NCBI GenBank assembly: GCA_947626945.1
Contig: CANQUC010000017.1
Location: 1 to 45,389 of the forward strand
Direction: 5' to 3'
Source: an uncultured Lachnospiraceae bacterium
Lineage (GTDB): Bacteria; Bacillota; Clostridia; Lachnospirales; Lachnospiraceae
Length of the DNA stretch: 45,389 nt
Shown here: one piece after another, positions 10,929 to 19,973 of the stretch
How positions within the stretch are numbered: position 1 is the stretch's first letter
Layout: each line of letters opens with the position of its first letter
The notes under the pieces: generated by a model
What the model saw: the letters and a program-made list of their open reading frames with translations, nothing else
What the model was told of the DNA's origin: nothing
Database searches by the model: none
Position numbers and translations under genes: made by a program

Positions 10929-11053
10929 TCAGTAGTTTTTATTCATTCTGTCCAGCCAGTCCATCAGCTTTTCCATCCAGTCGGAGGCTTCGGTGCCTCA
11001 TGCCAGTCCCACGCCGGAAAAGCATCGCTGGCAGTGGCTTTTCCTCCCGTCAT
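10929..11053 (-). pseudogene. possible frameshifted small ORF after the kinase gene
   Basis: A start at 11053 with AGGTG upstream opens MTGGKATASDAFPAWDWHE, then runs out of frame. A one-base shift near 10990 continues into DWMEKLMDWLDRMNKNY and a stop at 10929. The Trp/Asp-rich C-terminal stretch looks like real protein, and together the two pieces would give about 40 residues. I recognise no family. It may be a decayed small gene, a sequencing error, or chance. Confidence 0.25.
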
Positions 11054-11060
11054 TTTTTCA

Positions 11061-12545
11061 TCACCTGCTCAGGGCTTTTTCCACTGCCTGTTTCCAGCCG
11101 GCATATTTCTCCGCTCTCACCGCCGGATCCATTGCCGGGCTGTAAGCGCTTCGGGCCATGCCGTCAAAGATCTCGCTCCGATCATAAACCCCCAGAGCAA
11201 TTCCCGCCGCGTAGGCGGCGCCAATGCCGGAAAGCTCTTCCGCTTCCGGTACCTGTACGGGAATTCCAAGCAGATCGCTCTGGAACTGCATCAGATACTC
11301 ATTTTTCGTAGGGCCGCCGTCTACCCGGATCTCCCGGATGCCGGCGCCGGATTCCTCTCCCATCAGGGTCACAATATCGGTAATCTGATAGGCAATACAC
11401 TCCAGAGCCGCTTTTACCAGCTCTGCCTGTCCGGTAGTCCTGGTAATCCCGCAGATCACTCCGGTAGCGCCGCTGTCCCAGTAGGGCGCGCCAAGGCCGC
11501 TGAACGCCGGCACCAGATACGTCTTGTCCTCCGGATTGGCCGACCTGGCAAGATCCGCGGTTTCCTTTGGCGAATCGATCAGCTTCAGATCCTTCTGGAT
11601 CCAGCTGATCACCGCGCCGGTATAGTTGATATTGCCCTCCAGCACATAATCTACTTTTCCGTCCATTCCCCAGGCAATGGATGTGACCACGCCTTTATCA
11701 GAAAAAACAGGCTGCGGCCCTATGTTCATCATAACCGAAGAGCCGGTGCCATAGGTGGATTTGATCATGCCCCGCTCCAGGCAGCCCTGACCAAACAAAG
11801 CGCCGTGGGAATCCCCCAGTACGCCGTGAATGGGAATGGGATGAGGCAGAAAGCCCTCAAGATCCGTGGTGCCAAAGCAGGAGTTGGAATCGCAGACTTC
11901 TGCCAGACAGCTGACAGGAATCCCAAAAAGATCGCAGACCTGCCGGTCCCACGCAAGTTCACTGATATTGAACAGTTGGGTGCGGGAGGCGTTTGAATAA
12001 TCGGTCTTAAAAGACGCTCCCTTTGTCAGCCGAAACACCAGCCAGCTGTCTACCGTGCCGCAGTACAAAGTCCCTTTCTTTGCTTTTTCCCTGGCTTCAG
12101 GCACGTTTTCCAGTATCCAGGCAAGCTTCGCCGCGCTGAAATACGGGGAAAGCTGAATACCGGTATGGGCCTGGATCATCGGCCCGTGCCCTGCAGACCG
12201 GATTCTGCTGCAGATCTCTGCCCCTCTGGCGCACTGCCATACAATGGCGTTGTAAACAGGCTCTCCCGTCTCTCTGTCCCATGCAAGGGCAGTCTCCCGC
12301 TGATTGCTGATGCCAAGTCCCGCGATCTCTTCCGGCAGAACGTTTGTCTGACGGATCAGATCCTGCAGCAGGGAAACGGTGTTGCGGTAAATTTCACTGG
12401 GATCATGCTCCACCCAGCCTTTGTCGTTGATGATCTGCTGATGAGGCAGATCGATCCTTTTGATCATACGGCCCCGGCCGTCAAAAAGCATGGCCTTGGT
12501 GCCCTGGGTGCTCTGATCCACACCGATGATATATTGTTCAGTCAT
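11061..12545 (-). CDS. FGGY-family carbohydrate kinase, glycerol-kinase-like
   Basis: A 494-residue FGGY kinase phosphorylating a small polyol or ketose with ATP. It aligns closely with glycerol kinase: Arg83-Glu84 in NQRET, Trp103, Tyr135 and Asp245 match the glycerol-contacting residues of E. coli GlpK as I remember them. However the residues at the positions of Gln246 and Phe270 are both Ser, which would widen the pocket. No glpF or glpD is near; instead it follows a fucose-isomerase-like gene and both halves of a transketolase. I therefore do not call it glpK: a short or branched ketose such as D-apulose is a plausible substrate. GGAGG lies 4 nt before the ATG. Confidence 0.8.
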   Translation of the reverse strand: MTEQYIIGVDQSTQGTKAMLFDGRGRMIKRIDLPHQQIINDKGWVEHDPSEIYRNTVSLLQDLIRQTNVLPEEIAGLGISNQRETALAWDRETGEPVYNAIVWQCARGAEICSRIRSAGHGPMIQAHTGIQLSPYFSAAKLAWILENVPEAREKAKKGTLYCGTVDSWLVFRLTKGASFKTDYSNASRTQLFNISELAWDRQVCDLFGIPVSCLAEVCDSNSCFGTTDLEGFLPHPIPIHGVLGDSHGALFGQGCLERGMIKSTYGTGSSVMMNIGPQPVFSDKGVVTSIAWGMDGKVDYVLEGNINYTGAVISWIQKDLKLIDSPKETADLARSANPEDKTYLVPAFSGLGAPYWDSGATGVICGITRTTGQAELVKAALECIAYQITDIVTLMGEESGAGIREIRVDGGPTKNEYLMQFQSDLLGIPVQVPEAEELSGIGAAYAAGIALGVYDRSEIFDGMARSAYSPAMDPAVRAEKYAGWKQAVEKALSR

Positions 12546-12587
12546 AATTCCTCCATTATCCAGGCTTTTCCCGGCAAACCGCCCCTT

Positions 12588-13520
12588 TTACCGAAGCAGT
12601 TCCTCCGCCGCTTTGGCGATCCCCTCCGGGTTCAGTCCGTAATAATCAAATACCTCCTGAGACTTTCCGGTAACCACGGGAGCGTCCGGCAGAGACAAAT
12701 TCTTTACTTTTTTCGGGCATTCCGCGGAGACGATCTGGGCTACCATGGCGCCAAGACCGCCAATATAAGTATGCTCCTCCACAGTCAGCACCCCTTTGGC
12801 GTTTTTCGCCGCCCGGATCACCGCATCCCGGTCAATGGGCTTTACGCAGTACATATCCAGAAGTGTGGCGCTGATCCCTTTTTTCTGCAGCAGTTTCACC
12901 GCGTCCAGGGCCGGTCTCACCATCTCTCCGCAGGCTACGATAGCCACGTCGGTTCCCTGGGAGAGCACTGTGGCACGATCCATCTCAAAAGGCACGTTTT
13001 CCGCTGTATAAACATCTTCCACAGGATTGCGGCCCACCCGGATGTAGGCAGGCTTCTCGTCCTGCAAAAGCGCCTCGATCAGGCATTTTGTCTGATGGCG
13101 GTCGCTGGGAATATAGACCCGCATATTGGGAATGGAACCCATCACCGCAATATCCTGGGCGGAATGATGGGTCATGCCCAGCGCGCCGTAGCTGACTCCG
13201 CCGCTGATGCCGATCAGGGTCACGTTGGTATTGGAATAAGCCACGTCTACCTTGGCCTGCTCCATGCTCCTAGTGGAAAGGAAACACGCCGGAGACGCCG
13301 CAAAGGATTTTTTCCCGCAGCGGGCAAGTCCTGCCGCCACGCTGACCAGACTCTGCTCGGCGATCCCCACCTCCACGAACTGGTCGGGATGGGCCTCCAC
13401 ATATCCGGTCATGGAAGCGGAACCTCTGGAGTCGCTGCAGAGCACTACAATATCTTTATCCGTGTTGGCCTTTTCCACCAGCACATCGCAGATCGCCTGA
13501 CGATTGGGAATATTATTCAT
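12588..13520 (-). CDS. transketolase-like protein, C-terminal subunit
   Basis: A 310-residue half-transketolase holding the pyrimidine-binding and C-terminal domains of a thiamine diphosphate enzyme. Marks are FVEVGIAEQSLVSVAAGLA near residue 50, with the Glu that activates the cofactor, and later VLTVEEHTYIGGLGAMVAQ. It works with the N-terminal subunit upstream, and the ATG at 13520 overlaps that gene by 8 nt. An upstream in-frame extension is rejected because family members start at this Met. Within this unit it may transfer a two-carbon group from the phosphorylated sugar made by the downstream kinase. Confidence 0.88.
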   Translation of the reverse strand: MNNIPNRQAICDVLVEKANTDKDIVVLCSDSRGSASMTGYVEAHPDQFVEVGIAEQSLVSVAAGLARCGKKSFAASPACFLSTRSMEQAKVDVAYSNTNVTLIGISGGVSYGALGMTHHSAQDIAVMGSIPNMRVYIPSDRHQTKCLIEALLQDEKPAYIRVGRNPVEDVYTAENVPFEMDRATVLSQGTDVAIVACGEMVRPALDAVKLLQKKGISATLLDMYCVKPIDRDAVIRAAKNAKGVLTVEEHTYIGGLGAMVAQIVSAECPKKVKNLSLPDAPVVTGKSQEVFDYYGLNPEGIAKAAEELLR

Positions 13521-14334
13521 TTGCCGCTCTCCTTTCTGCCAGCTCCTTTGTGGCCGCTTCGTATTCTTCCGCCGTAGGCACCTTGTGATGCCATGCGGCC
13601 TGATTTTCAATAAAGGACACGCCGTACCCTTTGGTGGTGTCCGCAATGATCACGGTAGGCTTGCCTTTCACGGTCTTTGCCTCCTCAAAGGCGGCGTTCA
13701 GCCCGTCAATATCATTGCCGGGAGCATGGATCACATGCCAGCCAAAGCTGCCGAAACGCTCATCCAGACTGTCGTGAGCCATAATGTCCTCCGTACACCC
13801 GGAGATCTGCAGCCGGTTTCTGTCCACTACCGCGCAGAGATTGTCCAGCTTGTAGTGTCCTCCTGCCATGGCGCCTTCCCAGACAGAGCCCTCCGCAAGC
13901 TCTCCGTCGCCCATGACCACATAAACCCGGTAATCCCTGTGATCCATCCTGCCGGCCAGAGCCATGCCCACAGATACGGACAGGCCGTGCCCCAGAGAAC
14001 CGGAGTTCATCTCAATGCCGTTGATCTTGTTGTTGGGGTGGCCGATGTATTTGGAAAGATACTGAGAGTAAGTCTTCAAGTCCTCTCTCGGGAAAAATCC
14101 TTTGGAACAGAGAACCGCATACAGAGCTTCCACAGAATGCCCCTTGCTTAAGATCAGACGGTCTCTGTCAGGATCGTTCACTCTGGAGGGATCCACGTTC
14201 AGCTGCTTATAATATAATGTCACCAGAATATCCATCACACTGAAGTCACCGCCGATGTGTCCGGTCTTGGCCATGTAGATCATATCCAGCACATCCTGGC
14301 GCAGTGCGAAAGACAACGCTTTTAAGTTTTCCAT
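13513..14334 (-). CDS. transketolase-like protein, N-terminal subunit
   Basis: A 273-residue subunit with the thiamine diphosphate/Mg-binding motif GDGELAEGSVWEGAM (around 141-155) and the preceding HPNNKINGIEMNSGSLGHGL segment that contacts the cofactor. It forms a heteromer with the next gene. Split transketolases are common in Clostridia; this pair is embedded with an isomerase and kinase rather than with pentose-phosphate genes, hinting at a dedicated catabolic role. The closest characterised analogues I recall are apulose-4-phosphate transketolase subunits A and B. AAAGGA precedes the ATG. Confidence 0.88.
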   Translation of the reverse strand: MENLKALSFALRQDVLDMIYMAKTGHIGGDFSVMDILVTLYYKQLNVDPSRVNDPDRDRLILSKGHSVEALYAVLCSKGFFPREDLKTYSQYLSKYIGHPNNKINGIEMNSGSLGHGLSVSVGMALAGRMDHRDYRVYVVMGDGELAEGSVWEGAMAGGHYKLDNLCAVVDRNRLQISGCTEDIMAHDSLDERFGSFGWHVIHAPGNDIDGLNAAFEEAKTVKGKPTVIIADTTKGYGVSFIENQAAWHHKVPTAEEYEAATKELAERRAANE

Positions 14335-14415
14335 GACTGTATTCCTTTCTTTGAGTGCGGGAGCCGGCGCTCCCCCACAAGTCTCAGGGCTTTTTTAAGC
14401 CTCTGTTTTCAAAGC

Positions 14416-15816
14416 TTATTCTCCTCTGATATAAGCCTTTACCTGCTCTTCAATGGGATCGTACAGATCCGGAGCCACGCCGATATATTTGCATGCCTCG
14501 TAAAGCACCGGCACCACATTTTTGTGAATGCCCACGCAGTGATGGATATAGGGGCCGCACACCAGCTTGTCTTCCAGACGCTTCAGGTTTTCCACCTCCA
14601 CCCATACATAAGTGCCCTTTGTGTAAGGACCGTCCACGCCTTTGGCGTTGCCCAGCAGCATGGAATATTCCCCGTTGTCGCCGTCAAAACGGGCCAGGGT
14701 CATTTCTCCGTGCTTTGCTTCCGCTTCCACGGCGCCGGGATGGTCAAATGCCAGCGGGTATCCGATGGTAGGCTTTTCTTTCGCACAGGAAATGGGCCAG
14801 GGACCGCAGTGCTGCAAAAGCTCTCCGTTTTCATTGTCCGGATGGCGCACCGTCCAGTCCGCGAAGAATGAGCGCGCCTCGTCCATACCGGCGGCTTCCA
14901 CCATAACGGCGGTAATGGCGCCATGAATGTCAGTCTCGCACACAACCGGGATTCCCTCCTCGTTCAGCAGGGAATTTGCGGCGCAGGGCATAATGCCGAT
15001 CACGTCCTGCAGGGCGTTCCAGCACTGAATGGCCACCGCGTTGCAGCCGTATTTTTCCGCCAGATTTTTCATGGCCACTTTCAGAGCGGCAACATTTTCC
15101 AGCTCCTCGTCCTTGATGGCCACGCACATATTTTCACGAACGTAGGCAAGCACCTTTTCCACTTCCGTTTTCTCTTCCTTTGCGGCGTTGATGGCGTCGG
15201 CCAGCTCCGGCATGGGAATGGGGGAAAGCTGAATGTTGAATTTTTCCAGAAGCTCGCCTTCGTTGCACATGGTGGACCAGAAATCAAAAGGTCTGGGCGC
15301 GATCTGCAGAATCCGGGTATGACGGAAAACCTTTACCACGTTGCAGACAGCCAGAAAGTTCTGGATGCCCCTGGCAAACTCCGGATCGTCCAGGCGGCAG
15401 TTGGTCAGATAGGTAAACGGCACCTGAAATCTGCGGAGCACCTTGCCTGTGGCAAACAGCCCGCACTGGCTGTCCCGGAGGCGGATGCCGTTTTCATCGG
15501 GGCGCTCGTCTCTGGGCCCCCATAAAAGCACCGGCACGTTCAGTTCTCTGGCAAGCCGGGCCACCACATATTCCGTACCAAAGTTGCAGTGAGGAAAGAA
15601 CAGTCCGTCCACGCCCTCTTTCTTAAATTTTTCGGCGACCTTCTGTCTGTCGTTTTCGTCATACAGAAGCCCCTCCGGGTTGATATCGGTAATATCAACA
15701 AATTCTACCCCAAGCTCTTTTAACTTGTCTCTTGTGAGATTGCCGTACTTGATTGCATCCGGCGCGCTGAAAATACTTCTTCTTGTGGGCGCAAACCCGA
15801 TTTTTACTGTTGCCAT
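14416..15816 (-). CDS. L-fucose/L-arabinose isomerase family protein
   Basis: A 466-residue sugar isomerase-like protein interconverting an aldose and ketose with a divalent metal in known relatives. The conserved CETDIHGAITAVM segment places Glu294, Asp296 and His298 at the expected metal/active site, and a C-terminal PYIHHC contributes further His. It is shorter than classic FucI (about 590 residues), as in the divergent branch of the family. It is the first gene of the isomerase-transketolase-kinase unit, with AGGAGGAG before the ATG. Its sugar cannot be read from sequence; uronate and pectin-related context suggests a plant cell-wall sugar. Confidence 0.78.
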   Translation of the reverse strand: MATVKIGFAPTRRSIFSAPDAIKYGNLTRDKLKELGVEFVDITDINPEGLLYDENDRQKVAEKFKKEGVDGLFFPHCNFGTEYVVARLARELNVPVLLWGPRDERPDENGIRLRDSQCGLFATGKVLRRFQVPFTYLTNCRLDDPEFARGIQNFLAVCNVVKVFRHTRILQIAPRPFDFWSTMCNEGELLEKFNIQLSPIPMPELADAINAAKEEKTEVEKVLAYVRENMCVAIKDEELENVAALKVAMKNLAEKYGCNAVAIQCWNALQDVIGIMPCAANSLLNEEGIPVVCETDIHGAITAVMVEAAGMDEARSFFADWTVRHPDNENGELLQHCGPWPISCAKEKPTIGYPLAFDHPGAVEAEAKHGEMTLARFDGDNGEYSMLLGNAKGVDGPYTKGTYVWVEVENLKRLEDKLVCGPYIHHCVGIHKNVVPVLYEACKYIGVAPDLYDPIEEQVKAYIRGE

Positions 15817-15862
15817 AAGCTCCTCCTCTTTCTTATATGATTTATTTATATTTTTTTTGCTT

Positions 15863-17317
15863 TCATGATTTTGCCATGAGATCCTCCACCGGAAATCTGT
15901 CCAGCAGACGTACCGCTTTCTTTAAGATGAGCAGCGCGTCGTTTACCTGAACCTGCCAATTTCCGTCCAGATCCGCCTGGATCTCCTCTGTCTCGGTCAG
16001 AGAAACCAGCTTCACCACTGCCTTTAAAACCGTCAGCGCGTCTTCTGTATCCGCCTCTCCGGATCGATTCAGATCCCCATATACCAGGGAGGGATCCGGC
16101 AAAGGTCTTGGAGACGGAACAGGCGTTGGATCAGGCGCGGGCTTCACCGCGTCTTTATCATAAGCAGACTGTGCCAGAACCGGATAGGCATAGGAGACAA
16201 ACCCGGACTGGTTGAAATCTCCGTCGGCTTTGTGTACGGCGGAAAAAGACCGTCCTCCGGAATGAGCGGCGGCGGTTGTGCTGCCGCACAGGAAATAATC
16301 GTATATAATGTCTGACTGGTCGTCCCAGGTCACATCCACGCCGTACCATTTTCCGTCTTCCATCTGCACCTGGTTCCACATATGGGCCTGGGCCATGCCG
16401 GCGCTGTTGATTCCCGATCCGGACACAAGCACACAGGGGATCTTTTCCCGGTCGCATATGGCCTTAAATGCCTTTGCGTATCCTTCGCAGACACACCGGC
16501 CCGGCACAAGAGCCCCATAGATCTGATGGGCGTAGCTGCTCTCCCCGTAAACGATCCGCCTGCAGAGCGCGTCATGAATGGATTTGACCTTGTCGTAGCG
16601 GCTGCTGCCGGACACAGGAAAACGTTCAATGGCCTGCTCCAAAGTATTCTGATAACCGGCGGGCGGATTGTACTGAGACGCCACCGCCACAGTATACCGC
16701 AATGTGGACACTACGTTTTTATATCTGCCCGATTCCTTTTCGCCGCTCCAGCTGTAATACCACATGCCTTTGCCCACATCCAGCCAGAAGATTTCAGGAT
16801 AATCCCGCAGCAGCGCGTCTATGGCAGTCTGGGAAATGATCTGAATGTATTTCCTTACCGATTCCCTTTCTTTGTCCGTGGGCTTTTCCGAGGCCGAATA
16901 ATACACTATGCTTACCGGCAGATTGATGCTCAGCGTCCCGGAGCCGGGAACAATGGCGGTCAGGGAATCGTAAACGGCCTTTGCGTTTTTCTGCTGGCCC
17001 CAGGTAAGGCCGGACAGGGTCGGGATCTGATCTCCGAAATTGACTTCCGGGCCCGCGCCGGCGCCGTACTGACTTTCCTTTGCGGCCGCCCGACGGGGCG
17101 TTTGGTCTGTGTGGGGAACTGTCAGACGGTCATACACCGGATATTCCCGGGGATCCAGTACGTCAGTTCCGCCGGTTTTTTGTTCCTCACCGGCCCAGGC
17201 AGGCAAGGGGCCTCTGGCTGATCCGATGTCTCCTATTTTGAACAGGGAACAGACAAAGACCAGCGTCAGCAGAACAAGAAACCGCGTCAGCGCTGATGGT
17301 TGATAACTTTTTTCCAT
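15863..17317 (-). CDS. secreted transglutaminase-like protein with C-terminal dockerin
   Basis: A 484-residue extracellular protein. A hydrophobic segment (12-26) with a likely signal peptidase site after AWA near 42 directs export. The transglutaminase core has Cys277 (VCEGYAKAF), His312 (AHMWN) and Asp328 (VDVTWDD). A Pro-rich linker (392-410) leads to a type I dockerin (412-477) with two calcium loops, DLNRSGEADTED and ADLDGNWQVQVND, each followed by a KxxxxL helix. Dockerins bind cohesins; no cohesin gene is in view. It may act on surface proteins or peptides. It has its own promoter and lies 47 nt from the isomerase gene, so some read-through is possible. Confidence 0.85.
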   Translation of the reverse strand: MEKSYQPSALTRFLVLLTLVFVCSLFKIGDIGSARGPLPAWAGEEQKTGGTDVLDPREYPVYDRLTVPHTDQTPRRAAAKESQYGAGAGPEVNFGDQIPTLSGLTWGQQKNAKAVYDSLTAIVPGSGTLSINLPVSIVYYSASEKPTDKERESVRKYIQIISQTAIDALLRDYPEIFWLDVGKGMWYYSWSGEKESGRYKNVVSTLRYTVAVASQYNPPAGYQNTLEQAIERFPVSGSSRYDKVKSIHDALCRRIVYGESSYAHQIYGALVPGRCVCEGYAKAFKAICDREKIPCVLVSGSGINSAGMAQAHMWNQVQMEDGKWYGVDVTWDDQSDIIYDYFLCGSTTAAAHSGGRSFSAVHKADGDFNQSGFVSYAYPVLAQSAYDKDAVKPAPDPTPVPSPRPLPDPSLVYGDLNRSGEADTEDALTVLKAVVKLVSLTETEEIQADLDGNWQVQVNDALLILKKAVRLLDRFPVEDLMAKS

Positions 17318-17349
17318 AAGAATCCCTCATTTTGCCTGTTATCATATTT

Positions 17350-17378
17350 ATTTTACCAAATCCGGCGATAAATTACAA
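17350..17378 (-). promoter_or_regulatory. promoter of the transglutaminase-dockerin gene
   Basis: TTGTAA (17373-17378), 17 bp, TAAAAT (17350-17355), about 30 nt ahead of the start codon on the minus strand. Confidence 0.65.
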
Positions 17379-17390
17379 TGAAAAACACAC

Positions 17391-17792
17391 TCAGCTTTTC
17401 CGGATAAACTGGGTATGGCACTTGGGACAGGTGACAGAAATTTTTCCCTTTCCCTTTGGAATCCGGATCTTCTGTTTGCAGCCCGGACAGGTATAGATAT
17501 GAAAATCTTTCCGCTGCTTCATAATACTTTTTTCTTTGCGGAACCAGGAAAACACCTTGCTCTTTTTCTGACAGAACAGCGCATTTTCTCTGCTGCGCTT
17601 TTCAATATTTTTGGAAAACATCCGCCATACGCAGACCGCCAGCAAAACCATTTCCAGCAGGCTGACGATGGGGGATCTGACAAACAGATTCAGGATGATC
17701 AGAAACAGAACAAAATAAGTGATCCACTGGCACAGACTGTCCGCGCCGTATCTGCCGTACATAAACTGACGGATCTTCTCACGAAATCCCAT
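17391..17792 (-). CDS. small membrane protein with C-terminal zinc ribbon
   Basis: A 133-residue protein of unknown role. An amphipathic N-terminus (GFREKIRQFMYGRYGAD) precedes one or two hydrophobic helices (about 21-50), then a basic linker and a C-terminal zinc ribbon with CPGC and CPKC pairs. The topology suggests a membrane protein with a cytoplasmic metal knuckle. The Met at 17792 is chosen because AAAGGTGG is 7 nt upstream; a 10-residue longer start exists. Similar short proteins beginning MYGRYG are, as I recall, common in Lachnospiraceae but uncharacterised. Confidence 0.75.
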   Translation of the reverse strand: MGFREKIRQFMYGRYGADSLCQWITYFVLFLIILNLFVRSPIVSLLEMVLLAVCVWRMFSKNIEKRSRENALFCQKKSKVFSWFRKEKSIMKQRKDFHIYTCPGCKQKIRIPKGKGKISVTCPKCHTQFIRKS

Positions 17793-17820
17793 AATCATTC
17801 CACCTTTCTTCACAGGCAGC

Positions 17821-17863
17821 AAAAAAATGCCGCAAAGCTGCCGTCTCCGGCAAATTTGCGGCA
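17821..17863 (-). terminator. terminator of rpsO-pnp
   Basis: On the minus strand TGCCGCAAA pairs with TTTGCGGCA, with an inner GCCG/CGGC hairpin, followed by seven T (17821-17827). It begins about 10 nt after the pnp stop. Confidence 0.92.
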
Positions 17864-17872
17864 GTCCTCTTT

Positions 17873-19957
17873 TTATTTTACATCCTTGATGCTGAAGCTC
17901 ATTCTGCCCATCTTATCCTTTCCAAGGCAGACCACTTTCACCACGTCTCCCAGGGTAAGAACATCCTCAACCCGGTTGATCCGCTCTTTCGCGATCTTGG
18001 AAATATGCACCATGCCTTCCTTGCCCGGGGCAAATTCCACAAACGCGCCAAATTCCTTAATGCTTACAACCGTACCGGTAAATACCTGTCCGGCCTCAAA
18101 ATCCGTTGTGATGATCCGAACCATTTCCGCGGCCTTGTCCATCTGCTCCTGATCCAGTCCGCAGATGGATACGTTGCCGTCGTCGTCAATGTCGATCTTC
18201 ACGCCGGTGCGCTCAATGATGGTATTGATGGTCTTTCCTCTCTGACCTACCACGTCGCCGATCTTGGCAGGATCGATCTGTACCTGAATGATCTTGGGCG
18301 CGTATTTGCTGACTTCTTTTCTGGGCTCCGCGATCACAGGCGCCATGATCTCGTTCAGAATGTAAGTCCTTGCCTCTTTTGTCCGGGCAATGGCTTCCTC
18401 AATGATGGGACGGGTAAGCCCGTGAATCTTAATGTCCATCTGAATGGCCGTGATTCCCTGGTGGGTACCTGCCACCTTAAAGTCCATATCGCCGAAGAAA
18501 TCCTCCAGCCCCTGAATATCCGTAAGCACCAGATAATCGTCGTCTGTGTCCCCTGTCACAAGACCTGTGGAAATACCCGCCACCGGTTTTTTGATCGGCA
18601 CGCCGGCAGCCATCAGGGCCAGTGTGGACGCGCAGATACTTGCCTGAGATGTGGAACCGTTGGATTCCATTGTCTCAGACACGGTACGGATGGCATAGGG
18701 GAACTCCGCCTCAGAGGGCAGCACCGGCACAAGCGCGCGCTCCGCAAGGGCGCCGTGGCCGATCTCACGTCTTCCGGGCCCTCTGGAGGGTTTGGTCTCG
18801 CCTACAGAGTAGCTGGGGAAATTGTAATGGTGCATATATCTCTTGGAAGTAACGTTTTCATCCAGTCCGTCGATCTTCTGGGCATCGCTCAGAGGCGCCA
18901 GAGTAGCGGCGGTCAGAATCTGTGTCTGGCCTCTGGTAAACATGGCGGAGCCATGTACTCTGGGCAGAATGTCGATCTCAGCCGCCAGGGGCCGGATCTC
19001 GTTGATGGCACGCCCGTCAGGACGCTTGTGGTCTTTCAGGATCATCTTGCGGACTGTCTTTTTCTGATATTGATAAACCGCCTCGTCGATCAGCGGCAGC
19101 CAGTCTTCTTTTTCCGCAAAGGCCTCTTCCAGTTTTTCCTTGATCTGGCGGATGTTTTCTTCCCGTACCTGCTTTTCGTCGGTAAATACCGCTTCCTCCA
19201 TCTGCTGGGGCGTCACGATCTCTTTCATGGCCTCAAACAGCTCTTCCGGAATGGCGCAGCTTTCATAAGTATGCTTTTCCTTGCCGCACTCCGCCACAAT
19301 CTTGTCAATAAAGGCAATCACCTGCTGGTTTACCTCATGGGCCGCGAAGATGGCCTCGATCATCTGATCTTCCGGCACCTCATTGGCACCTGCCTCGATC
19401 ATGATCACCTTTTCCCTTGTGGAGGCAACGGTCAGCTGCAGATCGCTGACTTCTTTCTGAGCCCCTGTGGGATTGAACACAAATTCTCCGTTTACCAGGC
19501 CTACCTGGGTGCTGGCGCAGGGACCGTCAAAGGGGATATCGGAAATGGCGGTTGCAATGGCAGAGCCAAGCATGGCCGTCAGCTCGGGGCTGCAGTCCGG
19601 ATCCACCGACATGACCAGATTGTCCAGCGTCACATCGTTTCTGTAATCCTTGGGGAACAAAGGTCTCATAGGACGGTCAATCACCCGGGATGTGAGCACC
19701 GCGTTTTCGGAAGCCTTGCCCTCCCGCTTATTGAACCCGCCGGGAATCTTTCCCACCGCGTACATCTTTTCTTCATATTCCACGCTGAGAGGGAAAAAGT
19801 CGATGCCCTCCCTTGGTTTGTCGCTTGCTGTCGCGGTGGACAGCACGACCGTATCTCCATAGTGCATCAGCGCGGCACCGTTTGCCTGGGCAGCCACTCT
19901 GCCGATATCTACCGTCAAGGTTCTGCCTGCAAGCTCCATAGAATAACTCTTGTACAT
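17873..19957 (-). CDS. pnp: polyribonucleotide nucleotidyltransferase (PNPase)
   Basis: A 694-residue 3'-to-5' phosphorolytic exoribonuclease. Two RNase PH domains flank an alpha-helical domain; the second PH domain has FTRGQTQILTAATLAP and GPGRREIGHGALAERAL. A KH domain with VGQRGKTINTI and a C-terminal S1 domain (GTVVSIKEFGAFVEF) bind RNA. AAGGAG lies 10 nt before ATG 19957, which gives MYKSYSMELAGR as in relatives; a Met three codons earlier is too close to that site. It follows rpsO through a terminator, so it is probably expressed partly by read-through. Confidence 0.97.
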   Translation of the reverse strand: MYKSYSMELAGRTLTVDIGRVAAQANGAALMHYGDTVVLSTATASDKPREGIDFFPLSVEYEEKMYAVGKIPGGFNKREGKASENAVLTSRVIDRPMRPLFPKDYRNDVTLDNLVMSVDPDCSPELTAMLGSAIATAISDIPFDGPCASTQVGLVNGEFVFNPTGAQKEVSDLQLTVASTREKVIMIEAGANEVPEDQMIEAIFAAHEVNQQVIAFIDKIVAECGKEKHTYESCAIPEELFEAMKEIVTPQQMEEAVFTDEKQVREENIRQIKEKLEEAFAEKEDWLPLIDEAVYQYQKKTVRKMILKDHKRPDGRAINEIRPLAAEIDILPRVHGSAMFTRGQTQILTAATLAPLSDAQKIDGLDENVTSKRYMHHYNFPSYSVGETKPSRGPGRREIGHGALAERALVPVLPSEAEFPYAIRTVSETMESNGSTSQASICASTLALMAAGVPIKKPVAGISTGLVTGDTDDDYLVLTDIQGLEDFFGDMDFKVAGTHQGITAIQMDIKIHGLTRPIIEEAIARTKEARTYILNEIMAPVIAEPRKEVSKYAPKIIQVQIDPAKIGDVVGQRGKTINTIIERTGVKIDIDDDGNVSICGLDQEQMDKAAEMVRIITTDFEAGQVFTGTVVSIKEFGAFVEFAPGKEGMVHISKIAKERINRVEDVLTLGDVVKVVCLGKDKMGRMSFSIKDVK

Positions 19958-19973
19958 ACTTTTCATTCTCCTT

